From the NCBI GenBank assembly GCA_013399015.1, contig VWZX01010570.1, positions 806,001 to 870,000 of the forward strand: 64,000 nt of DNA, written 5' to 3'. A program made the translations under genes and the position numbers. The stretch comes from Galbula dea (taxonomy: Eukaryota > Chordata > Aves > Piciformes > Galbulidae). Positions 18,191-32,608 of the stretch are shown here, one piece after another. Every line of letters starts with the position of its first letter. Within the stretch, counting starts at the first letter, position 1. The notes beneath the pieces are model-generated. The model was not told the DNA's origin and made no database searches. It saw only the letters and a program-made list of their open reading frames with translations.

Positions 18191-19660
18191 TTATAAATGG
18201 TTTCGTGCTTACAGTAGGAGAGGTGGGCCGGGGGGGGTGGCTGCCCGGGCGCTGATCACACAGTGCAGGCTGCAAATCGATAACCCTTGCCTTGTAATCC
18301 CAGTAATTGTGGGAATCACGGCTCTCTGTTAAAGGGACCGCAGGCTGCAACAGGGGGCCTGGGGCTGTGCTCGGCAGCCGGCTGGCACAGACCCTGTCCC
18401 CAAAGGGCCCACCCTGTCGTCCCCAGCTTTGTCTGAAAGGAGGCTTACAGGGTTGTGGGCAGGAGGTGGGGACAGGCTCTGACACCATCAAGAACCTTTT
18501 CCACAGTCCCCATTGCAGTTGTAGTAAGGCCTCTCCTGTCACCTGTGGCATCCTCCACCCAGGGCAGGACATATCCATCACCCTCGGCTTGAGGTGCTGA
18601 GGGGACATAGCAGCTCTTGGGGGAGCAGGCAGGGGAAGAGGCTGGCCCCAGCACTGCCTCCATATCCCCAGAGGCTCAGCAGCTCCCTGGCCTGCCCTAG
18701 CCCTGGCACTGCCAGGATCAGCAGGAGGACTTGGATGTTCCATATTGGTCAGGTCTCCATGGATTTTGTGATGTTTTGCTGTGTGGCAGAGGTACAGGAA
18801 GGGATGGTGAAGTGCTGAGATTGGGGCTGGGGCAGGACAGGCAAGGGCTGACCCTAGCCCCAGGGTTCCCCCAGGGCAGCACCCCACACTCAGCCCTGCC
18901 TGCTGCCCCATCTCCCCTGAGGTGCTTGGCTGCCGTGCCACGGTGCCGGCCGGTGCGGGGGGTGCGTGGGCAGGAGTGCCGGGGGGCATGGGGCCCTGCT
19001 CCTGCCCTCTCCCTGTCGCTGACCATCTGTCATTCAATTAGGGCCGAGAGGCAGCTGAGGGGCTGAGGGGAGCAGGGCTGGGGGTCAGCGACCCCGCACA
19101 CAACGGCCTGCTGCCTTGCAGAGTAGAAGAAGTTCAAATGTTAAATGCTCTTCGGCCCCAGCTCATCCAGGGCACTCGCCTTTGGAGGCATCGGAGGGGT
19201 GAAGGGCATCAGTCATTAGCACTTAGATTTCAGCTCCGAGGCTGACCCTGCCTTCTGTTGAGTGATTTCGGCCTGAAAAGAAGCCTTAACCCTTCCAGGG
19301 CAGCCCACACCCTCGTGCCGGCATTGGTGCAGGAAGCCCCAGGCTGGCACTGCCTGGCCAGGCTGCTCTCAGCAGCTTCCCTGGTGGCCTGAGGCTGCAC
19401 CCTAGGCAGGTGGGTTTAGGATAGAGGAGGGATCCCTGCAGCCCTGCCCTGCAGCCAGCTTCTTCCCTGACCTTGCTGAAGGGGTAAGCAAAGGGGCAAC
19501 AAGTCTCAGTGCCAGCAGAGAGCCACTTTGTGGTTCCATGATGGAGGCAGCACAGATGCCCTGCCCCACTCCCCCGGCTGCATCTCCAGCAGGGTGCCTG
19601 ACACCCCCTTCCCTTGTTACAAACAGACCAGAACAAATTGATGAATTGAGCTTTCACTAT
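18190..19660. other. Moderately GC-rich intergenic segment
   Basis: A 287-codon minus-strand frame (18174-19037) is Pro/Gly/Ser-rich, is overlapped by other frames, and matches nothing I recognise. I treat it as non-coding. Confidence 0.5.
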
Positions 19661-22600
19661 GCTAATTTGGACATTATAAATATTTAACCACCAACCCTAG
19701 CAGACAGCTAGAGAGGCCTCCTCTCTCCTTTACATGCCACTTAATCTAAAGTAAATGTTTGCCTCAGAAGTCGCCGGGGCAATCTGAGCATCCTATTCCT
19801 TGCCCCATCCTCCCTCAGAGGAGCTGGGTGGGTCCAAAAGGAGGGTCTTGTCACGTTCAAATCGTTTCTGAGAGCCTCCCAGCCTCCTTGATTTGAGTGT
19901 GCTGATAAGCTAAGCTGAGGCAAAGACAAAGCACTGAGCTGGCTGCAAGGATGCTAATACCATGCCCCAATTCAGAGGGGGTCTGGCCACATCACCCAGC
20001 ACCAGGGCTTCTCTGCCTGGGTCAGATTTCACATATATTCAAAGAAGTAGAGATTCCTGACTTGTGAGCAAGGCAATGAAGAACTAATTTCCACTCTCTT
20101 TCAATGGGAACTGGTTCCTCTGCCTCATGTAAGCCCACAACATTTATCATTCCAGAGGAACAGTATCTAGGCAGAGAACCCCATGGCTTTCATTTTGAGG
20201 ACAGATTACATACCCCTCATGACATCAGCATTTAATACATTTGATAGATTTTCTTGTTTGGTGTACTTACTGTTTGCTGCTGAAGGGGAGTAGTTTGCTC
20301 TTTCAATGTGGTAGTACATCACAAGTATTTGTTAGCGATAGCAGAGCTTCTCTTTTACTGAAGGACTTGGGCAGCTTTTTGACACCCTTAGCTGCAACAG
20401 TTTTACAAGGTGTTCACCTTAGTGGCTGTAGAAGCAAAAGAAAACATCACTCAGAATGGTTCTCAGCTAGAGCTTGGTTTGGCAGTTTTAAAGCATTTGT
20501 GCAACACCAGTGCCACTGACCTGAAGCAGTAGGCCCTGGGAAGAAGCTTTCTGTTTTCAAGTTCTGTTGATTCGTTAATGAGAATCTTATGGTATGTGCT
20601 ACTTACTGTGGCTCTGTTTCTCACCTGCTAGCAAAAAGTGAAGTTCTTCTCTAAGGAAGAGTGCCCTGGTGTTTTGCTACTTGTCTCAGGTGTGTGTCAT
20701 GTGCCACTGCACAGCCAGGGTTCACACTCCCACATGACAACCCTCTGCCCAAGTGCAGAGTGTGACACAGTAAGATGGAGGCTGATATTGTCCTAAGTGT
20801 GTCAAGAAAGTATGGGAATAGCTGTGAGCTGTCATTACCTGAGCATGCACAGGGACTTGACATCAATCAATACATAAAAATACACACAAGAACAGGGAAT
20901 GATATCCTGAAATAATCCTGCATTTCTGGGTGGCTTCCCTCCCACCCTCATCCCCCAATTATTTAGAAACACAAGGGATGTTGGTGTATTTTTGAGCTTA
21001 CTCTCGCTTGCCTAAGAACAAGCTGGCAGCAGCCTGGTAAGGTCCTGAGGGAAGGGAGGATCCAGCCTGGGAGACTGCCCCAAGCTTCAGCTGTAAAAAG
21101 GGGTGGATGCTGCACTGGAGATGTGAAGCAATACTTACTTTGCTATAGGGTCAGATATTGGATTATCAGCAAAAGTTAATCCCAGTCACATGATAGATAT
21201 TACATTTACTGTCATAAAATCTATCATTATTTAATAGGCATGGAAATCAAATTCTTTTGTGGACTACGAAGCAGGAATCTTTAAAAAATGCCTGTTTATC
21301 ACAACAGACATCATATCGATCACTAGTTTTGAGACCTCACAGACAATTTGGAGATGCACAAGATGGTGGCTAGTTTTGCTATATTCATGGTCCAAAATCA
21401 AACCCCACCAGATGGCTGCACATCCAGCTTTCCAAGCAGGTAGATTTTAGTTTCTTTACTTCACTGGTTTGTTAAAGACAAATAACAAGGAAATTGTATG
21501 GCATCGACCAGCCTTTAGTGATGCTGCAGTTTGCAGTGATACTCACAGGTACACACAGTGAGGATATACACTCCCACCTTTTGCCACAGAAAAATGCTGC
21601 CTTCTCTGGACACAGCTGACCTGGTATTTACTTCTGTGAATAGCCTAATCTATTTTGGCAGTAAGAAGGGGCTGATTTCATCCTGACTTGAGTCAATGTA
21701 AAATTTTTTCCCCGGTGCTAGGGGCACTGGGCTGGGTGGAAAGTGGATCAGCCCAGATTGCATTTTCTGCTTTGCAGGGCCTACAAATAGTGTTTTCATC
21801 CCTCAGTCTCCCCTTTTTCTGCCATGGGATCCCTGTCCAGGAGTTCTGGGATGAAATTGAAACAAGAATTTGCAATGCTGATGTGAGGAATGTAGGAGCT
21901 CCAGCAGTTTACAGCACTGTCCCAGGACCTGGAGTCCTTCAGCAAGTGATAAGGGGTGCCCATCCTTCCTCTATGCCATGGCAAGGTAGTTCAAGTCATG
22001 AGAAAGAGCTCGCCTGGGTAAAGACTAACTGCAGGTGATCTGTGATTTGCACAATATTCCCTGGTAGAGATACTAAGCCATTTCACATGGGGTAAGATAG
22101 AGCATTTATAAACATGTTTTTCCTGGTAGTTGTCTGTGGTCACCTTGGGGCACTCCACGAACTGCCATGGTTCCAAGGTGCTGAGGCTGAGCCGTCTCTG
22201 CCCCTGCCAGCTGGTGGCACTGCTGACGCCCTGGCACTGAGGAGAGCAGAGGTGGCATGAGCACTGTCTCCCTCTAGCTAGAACAACAAGATCTTCAATC
22301 TACACATATTTTATAGTGTGGGGATCCCATAAATCCTTCCACATCTGGGATCACTTCTAATGGCAAGTGTCAGCAGTTTATGGAGGAGCTTTCCTAAGAT
22401 CTAGTGCCCAGAATCAATAGCAGCTGCAGTTCCTGGCAAGGGGATAGGCTGAACCCCGATTTGATTCTCAGGTGTTTTCAATTTTATTGCCAGCAAAAAA
22501 AAAAAATGTTGTTAAGCAATTTTGCTGGTTTACTTGTGCCTTTTGAAGTTGTCTTTATTTCTTTGAGCTTGGATTCCTTGAGATCTTCTCGCTGCTCCAT

Positions 22601-23000
22601 CCTCAAACCTGCATGTATTTAATAAACCTGCCAGCTTCCCAGCAGATGCTCATCTACTACATTTTCTCCTTTACTGAGGAGGTAGACTTCACTGGAGAGT
22701 GCATCTTAGCATTTGGGGCCTACACAGTCTCTCCAGAGAGCTCCTAGAGGCCCAACTCATCTGTTTCAGCTGTGGAGGAGCAAGTGGATGTTGCCCAGCA
22801 AGGCAGGGTTTGAAATGGCCAGCAGTTCTCACTCCATTTTCCATTTTCCTTCTTGCCCATGCACAGTGCATCTGACAACATCAGCTACCATCTGCCTGGA
22901 AGCTTGTATGCTGCTTTGGGCTGAATGTTTGCAGATTTCAGCCATCCAACTTCACTATGGGGAGTACCCACCATCACCAGCATGGTGTGACTTTGGGGTT
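19660..23000. other. Intergenic, no gene seen
   Basis: Contains a nine-base perfect inverted repeat, ATGATAGAT (21190-21198) / ATCTATCAT (21219-21227), and overlapping ATCAAT cores at 20862-20871. An A-rich run lies near 22495-22506. No coding signal. Confidence 0.5.
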
Positions 23001-23004
23001 GTCC

Positions 23005-23080
23005 TGTGCATAGACAGGGGTTGGGCTTGATGATCCTTATGGGTCCCTTCCAACTCAGTATATTCTATGAGTCTATGATT
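23005..23080 (+). mobile_element. CR1 LINE 3' end fragment
   Basis: The sequence reads TTGGGCTTGATGATCCTTAT, then GGGTCCCTTCCAACTC, and ends in diverged ATTCTATG-type repeats. This is the signature 3' terminus of avian CR1, severely 5'-truncated. CR1 ends in a short octamer repeat rather than poly-A. Confidence 0.85.
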
Positions 23081-26000
23081 AACTTAGCTCCCCTTTCCAT
23101 CTGTGCAGAGCGATCCCAAGGAGCTCCAGGGAAAACAGAGCCTGGAGAAAAGGGCTCTGTTGTGCAGCAACACTTATGGCCTGGGTCACAGCATGCTGGC
23201 CAGCACTGTTGGCTGGATGCTGCCCTCTCAGAGATAGCCCTTTTTCTGGGTGTGTGCTAAACCACAGGCAAGCTGGGGCCAGACTCCCTTGGCCATCCCA
23301 CTTTTCTCTGAAGTGTCTACATCTGAATTCCTTGTGAGTGGAAGAAAAGACCATGGAGGTGATGGGCAGCATCTGTAATAGGAAATTACTGTCTGCAGAT
23401 GTGTGTGTGAAGGGAAGCCTGTGTCAGACAATGGTATCAAGGGATAAATTCCACAAGTGAGTGAATCCATCTGAGTGTAAGACACAGGTTGCACATTTTC
23501 CTCAAGAAGCAGCTGGACAGCTTTAAGGACATCAATATGCTTTGTGAATGACACGGTTTCCTTAGCATTGCCTATGTTTAGTCAGTAGGAAAGAAGACAA
23601 TAGGCAAATAAACAGTTGTTTGGCTCATCTTGAACCGGGTTTTGAATCCTTAGTCCCTTTGCACTTAGGTGGAGCTGTGCTGGAGTTTTGCTTGATTGAG
23701 GAGCTTGATTGCATTCCTCTTCCAAAGTAGCAATGTGATAATGTCCAAGCCGAAACATCTGGAAAATGCAGTCTTCTCTCCTGGCTTGCTCTACAGGTGT
23801 GTGGTGTGCAGTAGGAGATGCTCCAGGTCTTTGAGAGCAAGGCTTTGCCCATTGAATACAATGGAAAGTAACTGGTTACCACTTTTAAATACAGAAATTT
23901 CTCCTGCCTTTTCTCTGAACAAATGGAAATCTGATTGCTCCTTCTAATCTTCCCCTCTACACCTGGTGTTGCAGGGACCAGCGACAACCTGGCTCTGATA
24001 GAGACTTCAAGAGTAGACTTACTATGCATATCCAAGAAACACTGTAATCATGTGGGAATAGTTAAAGGTAAGAAAATATATAACAGGTCATCTATCTTTC
24101 AGCTTTAGTCAGCTCAGAGGTGGAAACGGATTGACACAGCTGGGTGCAGCCATCATGCTGGAGCCTGCAAATGCTGGCCAGCAAAGCTGCAGCAGGCAGA
24201 GAGCACAGACCCTATGTTTCTATTGAAAGCTGTTTGTCTGCAAGGGGGTTTGCCTGCCAGCTTTGGAGACCATGGAGAAAGCACAAAAGTTGATTTTTGC
24301 TGAGCCCACTCCGATGAGTTAGTGAGACCTAAGACAGGACCTGGTTCTCTGTCCTGTAGGGATGTTGGGTGATTTGACCTTTTCTCGATCCAGCAGCCTC
24401 TACAGCCCCCGGCACACAGGAAGTGCTTCTTGGCAGAGGTAGGGGAGGAACTGGCTAGTGTCTGCAGGCAACGACTCTAGGGCAGTCAGGCAGTACAGAC
24501 CCTCCCTGCCACCTGGCCCTGATGCTGTGGCAAGCATCATGCTGGGAAAGGAGCTGGCTGCTTGAGAGGTGCAAGCCTTCATCTGTACAATACTGTCTGG
24601 GTATCTGCTCATACACAGTATCAGTGTGGGCGGGGTGTAACCCCTGGCAATGCAGACAATTATCTTTTGGAGAGGAGTGAATGGAAACAATAGTGCCTCA
24701 ACCCCCAATACAAGTGAGCACCAATGCCTAATGCAAAGGCTTGTGTGTGCAGGGAGCTTTTGCAGGAGGCTTGTGAGTCTGTAAGGAAAGGCAGAGAAGG
24801 CTGGGGAAATGGGTGTAGGGAAGCAGGGAAGCATTGTATTCATCCTAGGTAAACATTGGAGCCTTGAGGAAAGCCCGTAAGACCTGCTGGGTGTGGGCTG
24901 GCTGAGGGGCTGGGAGAGATGGGCAGCAAATACCCCTTGCTCTGATTCCTGCTGTGGAAAAGGCAGCATGATATGGCTGTTTGCTTCTGGCAGATAACCT
25001 GGAAGCCATCTAACAAATACTCCAGCTTCACCTATTTCTTATCCCAGGGGGAATCAACCATCTGCAGTTTTGCTAGCTGTGCTAGATGGGAAGGGATAGT
25101 TCATTAGCAATTTATATGTTCGGTTTGCCTCCTAAAATGGATCCTTCCAGCAGCAGGGATGTGTCATTTCCCTGTTGAGATGCTCCTGCTTTCACAGTAG
25201 TGACTCCCAAGCCAATCACTATCAGTCTGAGCTAGAACTACCAATGTATGTAAATAATGTGTGTAAGCTGCAGGAGTGGGGTCACATAACCGTTTTGTTA
25301 GGTTCTGCCCTATCAGTCCTACTTCATGGGTTCTGACAGAATCTTAACATGTTTGCATATGTAAATGTGTTAAAGAGAGCATCAGCTGAGGGAATACATT
25401 AAACTCAGTCGTCCTTCCAAGCTGATTTAATCTGACAGCATCTCCATTAAAAAAATAAAAAGCATCAGTTTTCCCTTTGTGACTTGATGTACAGTAATTA
25501 GCTTGTTAGAGCAGGAAACACCTCCTTTCATAATTGATTTTGCACCCCTTTTACTTGGATATCTCTGACAAGCTGTTTCTAGTTCCCCAAGGACACCATC
25601 AGTACTTCTCATGTGTTTGGAATTTCATGAATGTGAATAATGAATATGATTTATCCCTCCCACACTCCCATGTATGGATAATATATGTAGCCAATTTGTG
25701 AACTTGACCTTGCATCAGAAAGATGGGTGTCAAAGTATTAATAGCACAGTCACCAACCGCGTGCAGGAATTAGGGCACAGCTAAGAAGTGATTTTCTGGG
25801 CATTAGCAAGAGGGGAACAGGTTGCTCCAAGTGTTTGTCCACTGGGGAGGGAAAAAAAAACGGAGGAAGACTTTCTGAATGGTCCTGTGCATGTAAGTTA
25901 GCATGCCAAATTGGTTGCTTATTACAGCTGGCACAGTGCCTCAGTGGGCTAATGTGTTAATAATGTGTAATGTTTCTCTTAGGCAATGGCACCACTCTTC

Positions 26001-27200
26001 ATTAGCGCTTCTCAAGCCCGGTCACTGTTGCTTAGCTCAACATTTTGTTTCTGATGTTCAAGTGAGAGTATTTGAAATCAGGATTTCAGATCTGCTAATA
26101 CATGTCACACACTCTTTAAAAATGGATTTTAAAAGGGCCTCAATAATTTTATGGCTGCTAATAACATTTGTAGCTATGTGAGCTAAGCTAATGATAAGAG
26201 TAATCAAATTTCATGTTTCATGGCATAAAATGAGCAACTGTAGGGGTCAGGAAGGTATTCACTCCCTGACACCCTCCCCTGGGAACCACCGCCTTTTCCA
26301 GCTGGTTCAGTAGATGAGTAGTGTTTGGGATATGAAATAGCACAAGTGCTGCAGGAAAGTTCAGGGTGTCACACTGTACAGAGCAAGGATCTTATTTATA
26401 AGCATAGGAATTCTGGTTTTGGTTGGCAAATGGAGTGAAACATTTGAACCATTCATTTGTTTCACACCAATTACCTCCCATGTTGGCATCAAATACATGA
26501 TGCTGATTCTCCCCCTTTTTGTGGCTGTTTGCTCAACCCCCCCTTGAACTCAGACATATAAACTTCACATTTCTGAGAGGCCCCAGCATGGCCATGTAAC
26601 TCACACCCTTATATTTCAATCAGTGAAGGTGCTTGCTTGGATTTTCCTCACATTTGTGTGTTTTCACACACTGTACCAGCAAATCTGCTTTGAGAATATC
26701 TTTAACGCTGAGAATAACTGCAAGAGGCAGCTGAGAGAGCCTGGAGCTACCAGCAAACACCTTCTTCAGCAGCTGCCGTGGCAGGACCACAGCGGGAAGA
26801 AGTATTTGTGCTGCTGCAAGTTCAGGAGTGATACCGTGGGATCCCCTACAGATGGGTGCAGGCAGGTCGAGCTTCCCATGCCTGTAGAATGGTTGCAATT
26901 TGCTCCCAGTGTGCTCTGGCAAGCGTGTGCTTGCTCATTGTAGCTGTGCCCACTCCTGACATGCTGTGCTACGTGGCCACACACCCCTCCCCAGTATTCA
27001 CCTGATGCTGAACAGCAAGGCCAGAGACAGGAGGATGCGGTTTGGCAAAGCAACATCCTATCTGACTATGTCTGGTTTTGATAAATACTTTCAGTCCCAA
27101 GTAGTGCCTAGAGCATTTTCTAGCACCCATAATTTTAGTGTGATGTGTTTTCTAGAGCTTTATAGTGCATTGTGCCAGTGATGTACTGATGAGTCTAAAA
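23081..27200. other. Intergenic with candidate distal elements
   Basis: No gene is supported; a 189-codon minus frame (24400-24969) is unrecognised. The part 25230-26240 is AT-rich, dense in TAAT-type cores and free of recognisable repeats, and carries a full ONECUT consensus at 25530-25542. Confidence 0.45.
25530..25542 (+). promoter_or_regulatory. Full-consensus ONECUT site
   Basis: ATAATTGATTTTG matches the HNF-6 consensus DHWATTGAYTWWD at all 13 positions. It lies in a repeat-free AT-rich block. A 64-kb window is expected to hold one or two such matches by chance, so the match alone is weak evidence. Confidence 0.35.
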
Positions 27201-27204
27201 GGAC

Positions 27205-27515
27205 TTGCTTAACACAATGTGTAACAAACCATGTCCCTCAGCACCACATCTACACATCTTTTAAATCCCTCCAGTGACGTGGAGTCACTTCCCTGGGCAA
27301 ACTGTTCAAGGGTTTGACAACCCTTTCAGGGGAGAAATTTTAACTAATGTTCAACCTAGACTTCCCCAGTGCAGCTTGAAGCTGTTTCCTCTCATCTTAT
27401 TGCTTGTTACTTGGGAGAACAGACTGACCCCCACCTTGCTACAACTTCCTTTCAGGCAGTTGTAGAGAGCAGTAAGATCTCCCCTGAGCCTCCTTTTCTC
27501 AGACTAAAGAAACAC
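27205..27515 (-). mobile_element. CR1 LINE fragment, no 3' terminus
   Basis: On the minus strand this parallels the CR1 piece at 32783-33225, with recognisable stretches such as GGGTTTGACAACCCTTTCAGG on the plus strand. The reading frame is broken. It lacks the terminal octamer repeat, so its 3' end is missing or decayed. Confidence 0.8.
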
Positions 27516-27519
27516 AGGG

Positions 27520-30500
27520 TTAAAATTCTGTGATTCTGGGTAGAAATGATACCATAGAAACTACCCTGGTTTTGCTTCCCTTCTCCTCACTTTGGTGTTG
27601 GGTTTTCTTGGAGGCTGAAGCAAAGCCACCCCACCTGCCCATGCCCTTGCTCTTCCAACGTCCCTCCTGGCTTATCTGCCCATGTTTCCTGGGAATGACC
27701 ACAGAGCTGCTTGGTTTGGGGATCTGCAGCAGATGTGGGGTGGTACATGATGCCAAGGTGCTCACTCCTCCCCGTGCTGGCTGGGGCATCTAATTCATCC
27801 CTGGGGAACAGAAGAGGGCTGCTGAGGGAGGGCTAAGGCTTGGCTGAGCAGCTTCAGGCACTGTCAGGAACATTGCTTTGAGGCTCAGAGTGGTCTGCTG
27901 CACAGAGGAGGCTTCCTGGTATGTCAGGGAACATAATGGGAAAGGTTGAAGTTAAAGACCCTTTAATTGAGGCCTTCAGAACGGTAAGTATAACACTGCA
28001 TCACTCTGTTTAAGGGATTTTGCGTATCTCTACTATCAAGGCTACATTTGTCTGTAGGATTAATCACTTTTTGATCCAGAGGGTTTAAGACAGACAGCTT
28101 ACTAGGAATGTGTTGCATGGCTCTCCCAGGCTGGCAATTAGCTTTGTTTCTTCATATTGTCTTGTTTATTATGCCATTCTCAATTTTTTTGTTTTGTTTT
28201 TATTTTCTGACTAGCATGTTAATATACTAATTAATTTTAAATCCATTTTAAACTGTGTTTTTTAAGAGACTTTTAAACAGAGGATATTCAGTAAAAGCTC
28301 TATGTCAAATACAGAAGATGAAAAACTCCTGCTGCTGAGCAGAGAACAGGTTTGTATATAGATGACACTGTAAAGAAATCCTTGGAGAAACCCGAAGACA
28401 TATTTTTTCTCTGTTTTAGGGCTTTATCTCTGGACTTACTGAGGTTCTCCTAGTTGCCAGAAGGTTATCAAGAATGTGAATTATACCCATTGCCATTTAA
28501 CTTGAATGTAAGCAAGTTTCTTTGGGACATCATTTGTACCTTACATGAGAGGAAAAATATGTTCCAGGGACTGAATGTGTGCATGTCCACTCAGTTGCCT
28601 TCAGATGCTAAGAAGCTGTCTCCTGCTCTTGACAGGCTATTTTCTTCTGCATATCACTGGCTCTGAATGGTGGAGAAAGCTTATCCCCCTATGTCCTGAC
28701 ATGCAGACTTTCCTCCCATACTCCTTGCCCTTTACTGGCTAGCACAATGACAATGGATGATGTCTTTACCTCCTTCTCTGTGTTTTTTGAGCAGAGGGGA
28801 TAAGCAGTAAACTGTTCTTGAGCTCCAGACCAAAAACCTCCATTGAGGATGTGACTGGGAGGTATCCATGTACAGTTCTTGCATGGCATTGCTCGTGTAT
28901 GGGACCTGCGAGCTGCCAGCAAATAACCTGACACTTGGAAAAGCCCTTCCAGACCTGGCAGCTTGCTCTGTTGCTGGAACCAACTCAAATGGACTGAATG
29001 CTGCCTAAAGGCTTAGAGTTTTTCTGTTTCGAGATGTGGTTTTGCCTTGAATCTTCTGGGTGACCTCAGTCATGCAAGTTCACTGCTCTGCATCCATTTC
29101 TCACTTGGTAACCTGCAGGAACAATGCTGACCACCTTTATACAGCGTTTTGCTATGCCCTGAGAACAAGCACAATCTAAGTACTGAATATTGCTGTGTAG
29201 AACAGCATGTGGTTGGTGCAACTACAGTATACTAAGCCAAAGCTTACTGAAATTCATGGGAACTTTGCATTGACGTTGGTCAATTTTGGATCAGATACTA
29301 AAAGCTATAAAATTTTTTTGGCTCTGACATCCCTGGTGTGGCTTTACTAGCATGCTCAGAGCTGGATGCAGCATGAGCCATGCTTTTCAGCTAGAGGCAG
29401 TTTGTCTTCCTTTTTCTTGTCACTTCTTCTAATAAATGTAACCTTTTCTCCTATGGCTCAGGCACCTGAACAAATGTTCTCAGCTTTTTAAAATATTCAG
29501 TATTAAAGAGATCAGGCCAGATGTGTTCTGCTGCCTTCATCACTCTAGGTTGTATACTCTGTGTTGAAATGATTATTGTCATCACCTGGTGAAAGGCAGC
29601 TGATGAAAGACTCTCTCTCCCTCTGATGAGCTATCCATCCGCCCATGCCCAGTGTAGAGTGCACAGGTTTTGTTTTTGAATGATATATTGCTGTGTCAAA
29701 GTGGCTTATGTGCTGCTTAAACTTACACTGGTGAATGATAGAGAGTATGTATTAAACAACCTCATTGCAACGGAAGCTGTATTTTCTCATCTCCAGCTTT
29801 GGGAGCACCATAGCAAACCCCTGCATTGTGAGCCTGGAAGGGACTCCTGGAGCAGGGTGTCTGGGTACTTCTGCTTTCATGCTGGGCTGTTCACAAAAGG
29901 CGTTTTTAAAGACATGCAACTGAGTACCAACCATTTGAAGCCTTTCAAGAAGACAACAGTTCTCTCTGCCCACCCTATTCTGTTAATGAAAAAACCTGTT
30001 TTCCATAACACATTTTGAAATGTTTCGGGTTTGGATGTGTTTCACCTAAACCTCTTTCTGTTCTCAAGCAGTGTAGCTTTCACTTTCGCACTTGTTCCCC
30101 TTTTACTTCACCTTACTCTTTTTTCTTCAGCTCTTTGCAAAGCTCAGCAACAATAGCTAACAAGAAATAGAAAGAGGGGAAGCTGTAACGTTTCCATTTT
30201 TTGTCTCTTGCCAGACTCCATCTCCAAAGGAAGAATTTGATGAGCAAAACATATTAAAACCACCACTTTGCTTGAAAATCAAATGGAAAATTCAGTTCTC
30301 AAAGCCTCCCATGCTTCTATAGTCCTCCAGTGCATCTGGTAAATTCCAGCATTGCAAAGCAGAGCCCATAACATGAATAAGACCTTTCCAAACAACTGAG
30401 AATAATTAAAGAACCCAAGACATAGACATTTTCTCCATGTAGTGACACAATCAAATACTTAACCAAAAATAATGTAATGAAAATCTAGGTCACAAAATGG

Positions 30501-32600
30501 AGTACTGCAGCCTGGCAAAATAGTTTTCTGACCTTCTGGATTTCCTCTATTAGACGACTACTGTGCAGTGAGCAAACCCTATTTCTTACAACAAAGAAAT
30601 TTAGCAATCTGTGAGGCTATGTCACCTTGCTGGCAGAAACACTGAACGGCAATAGTGCTGAAAGTCAACACTAATAGCTGACACCAAATTAAACTGCCAG
30701 AGTTTGTGTGATGTAGTTCTGTCACCCTTTGACATATTTGATGTGAATTCAGAGGCTTCTCCTGTAAACTCATCAGCAGAGCTCATGACGCATCATCTTT
30801 ACATATCTGTCCATCCACATTTGTCAGCAGCCTGTGTGCCTCAAATGACTCCAGCGATTGGGATATAGATTGCTTTACCTTACGTATAGTAAATAGAGTG
30901 TTTTAACACTTGTGATACCCTCAGCTCTAGCTTTTAACTGACAAAGTCTTGTTAGCTGCACTTCAGCCTTTCTGAGTCCATGCTGAATACGGTGATTGAT
31001 GAGGGCTGATTATGGCAGTGGGGTGGCCCATCCTTTCTTAACCTGTGGCTCAAATCATCTCCAGTTTGCCCATGCAGAAGAGCAGCAGACACACTCCTAA
31101 GTGTCTTCATGAAGTGCCTGATTGAAAGGCCACAGCCAATTAGGCTGAGCTGAAATGGACACTTGCAGGATGTCTTTGCCTCTCAATTCCCCGCGTGGTG
31201 CCTGCAGAGAGCAGGCTCCAAACAAGCACAGCTAACCTCACATCTGCTTGCATGCACCTAGCAACTCTCAAATCTGGGGGCTGGTGTTTCAGTCTGGAAA
31301 ACACAGCAGGGTGGTTGTGCCCTTGCTTCGCAGCCCTGGACAAGGAACAGCCCCAGCAAGTCCTGGGGTTGGATCCTAGTGCAGCGAATTGTGCTCACAA
31401 ATGGAAGTCATTCTGCTGAGGCAGTCATTCACCAGTGACAAACAGATAATCTCCCCTCAAAATAGCATGGCATTTCAAAACACAAATGACTCTCCCCACC
31501 TTGTCTCCCTGGGCAATCTAAGAGGGATTTCTAATATTTCTTTTTTCTCTAAACCAGTTAGTCTTATTGTAGTTTCAGTCTGATGCCTTTTGGCTATCAA
31601 ATGCTAATTTTCCTGTTAATTTTGGACTTACTGAAGTAGTAAAAGCAGGTCCTCTCAGACAGCAGCGAATCCTTGCTGGGGTGTGTGTGAGGTCTGGCAT
31701 TGAAGCAATGCTGAACAGAGGCTCCATAGATCTGCTCCATGCTTGTGTCTCCCCTACGGACCAGAAAGGAAAAACGGCTTGTAGTTTCTCTTTATGTCTC
31801 CATGGTATTTGACATACTCGCTAGCTTCAATAGCATCTTATTTGCCCTGTATTGTCCTAGAATATTGAATATCTTGAGCATTTTTCTTCCACTGACTAGC
31901 TTTGCTATCAGTGTAAACTACTATAGGGAGGAAGCTGTATTTAGACTCACAGGAGGAACAAAATAGAGCAAGAACAATAAATCAGATTTTATAAAATGTC
32001 TATTTTAACATATGGTTTAAAATACTAGCTTCATGAAGTATTATATATTCAATCATATTTATTCAAGTGTGAGCTATAATAGAATGGGATGTCCTCCCAG
32101 AAAAGCCACTCTGTTTTCACCCTGTATCTCCAAATCTTCTGCTCATATAATATTGGAATAAAAACGTTTAGTAGTGTCCCATGGTCCAACAGTCCTTAGC
32201 ACCACTAGAATTATCTCCAAAAACTGATAATAGAAGATTTCATCTTTGAAAGAAGACTGTGAATCTTGTGCCGGGTCAGAGGGTGGAAGAGAGCAGTTCA
32301 GTCTGAACCAGGCAACACCTTTTTTGTATTACAATGTGTTAATAATAAAACTTTCTGACAAAAAGTAATGAAAAAATTTGCTAATTTCTTGTTAGCATCA
32401 GCTCTTAAAAATTCTAAACTGGAAAGCTTTGCTAAAAATTGGAAAAAAAAGTGAACGATTTAAAAACATTTCCCAGCAACTTCCACTGCTGCTTGGTGGC
32501 CTGCTCTCTTTGGAAGCTGCCACACTATGCTACTTGGCTTGTGAGAAGGAAGCAATTAGAACTCTCAGACCCAGCACTTCAGATTTAATTCGATGTCCTA
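27520..32600. other. Intergenic, no gene seen
   Basis: AT-rich, with only short unrecognised frames (at most 112 codons). T-rich simple sequence occurs near 28185-28210. No recognisable repeat or RNA gene. Confidence 0.5.
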
Positions 32601-32608
32601 GACATCAT

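Noticed and set aside
18174..19037. 287-codon minus-strand frame
   Set aside because: Pro/Gly/Ser-rich, overlapped by plus-strand frames, unlike any family I recognise.
24400..24969. 189-codon minus-strand frame
   Set aside because: No domain and no neighbouring exon signals.
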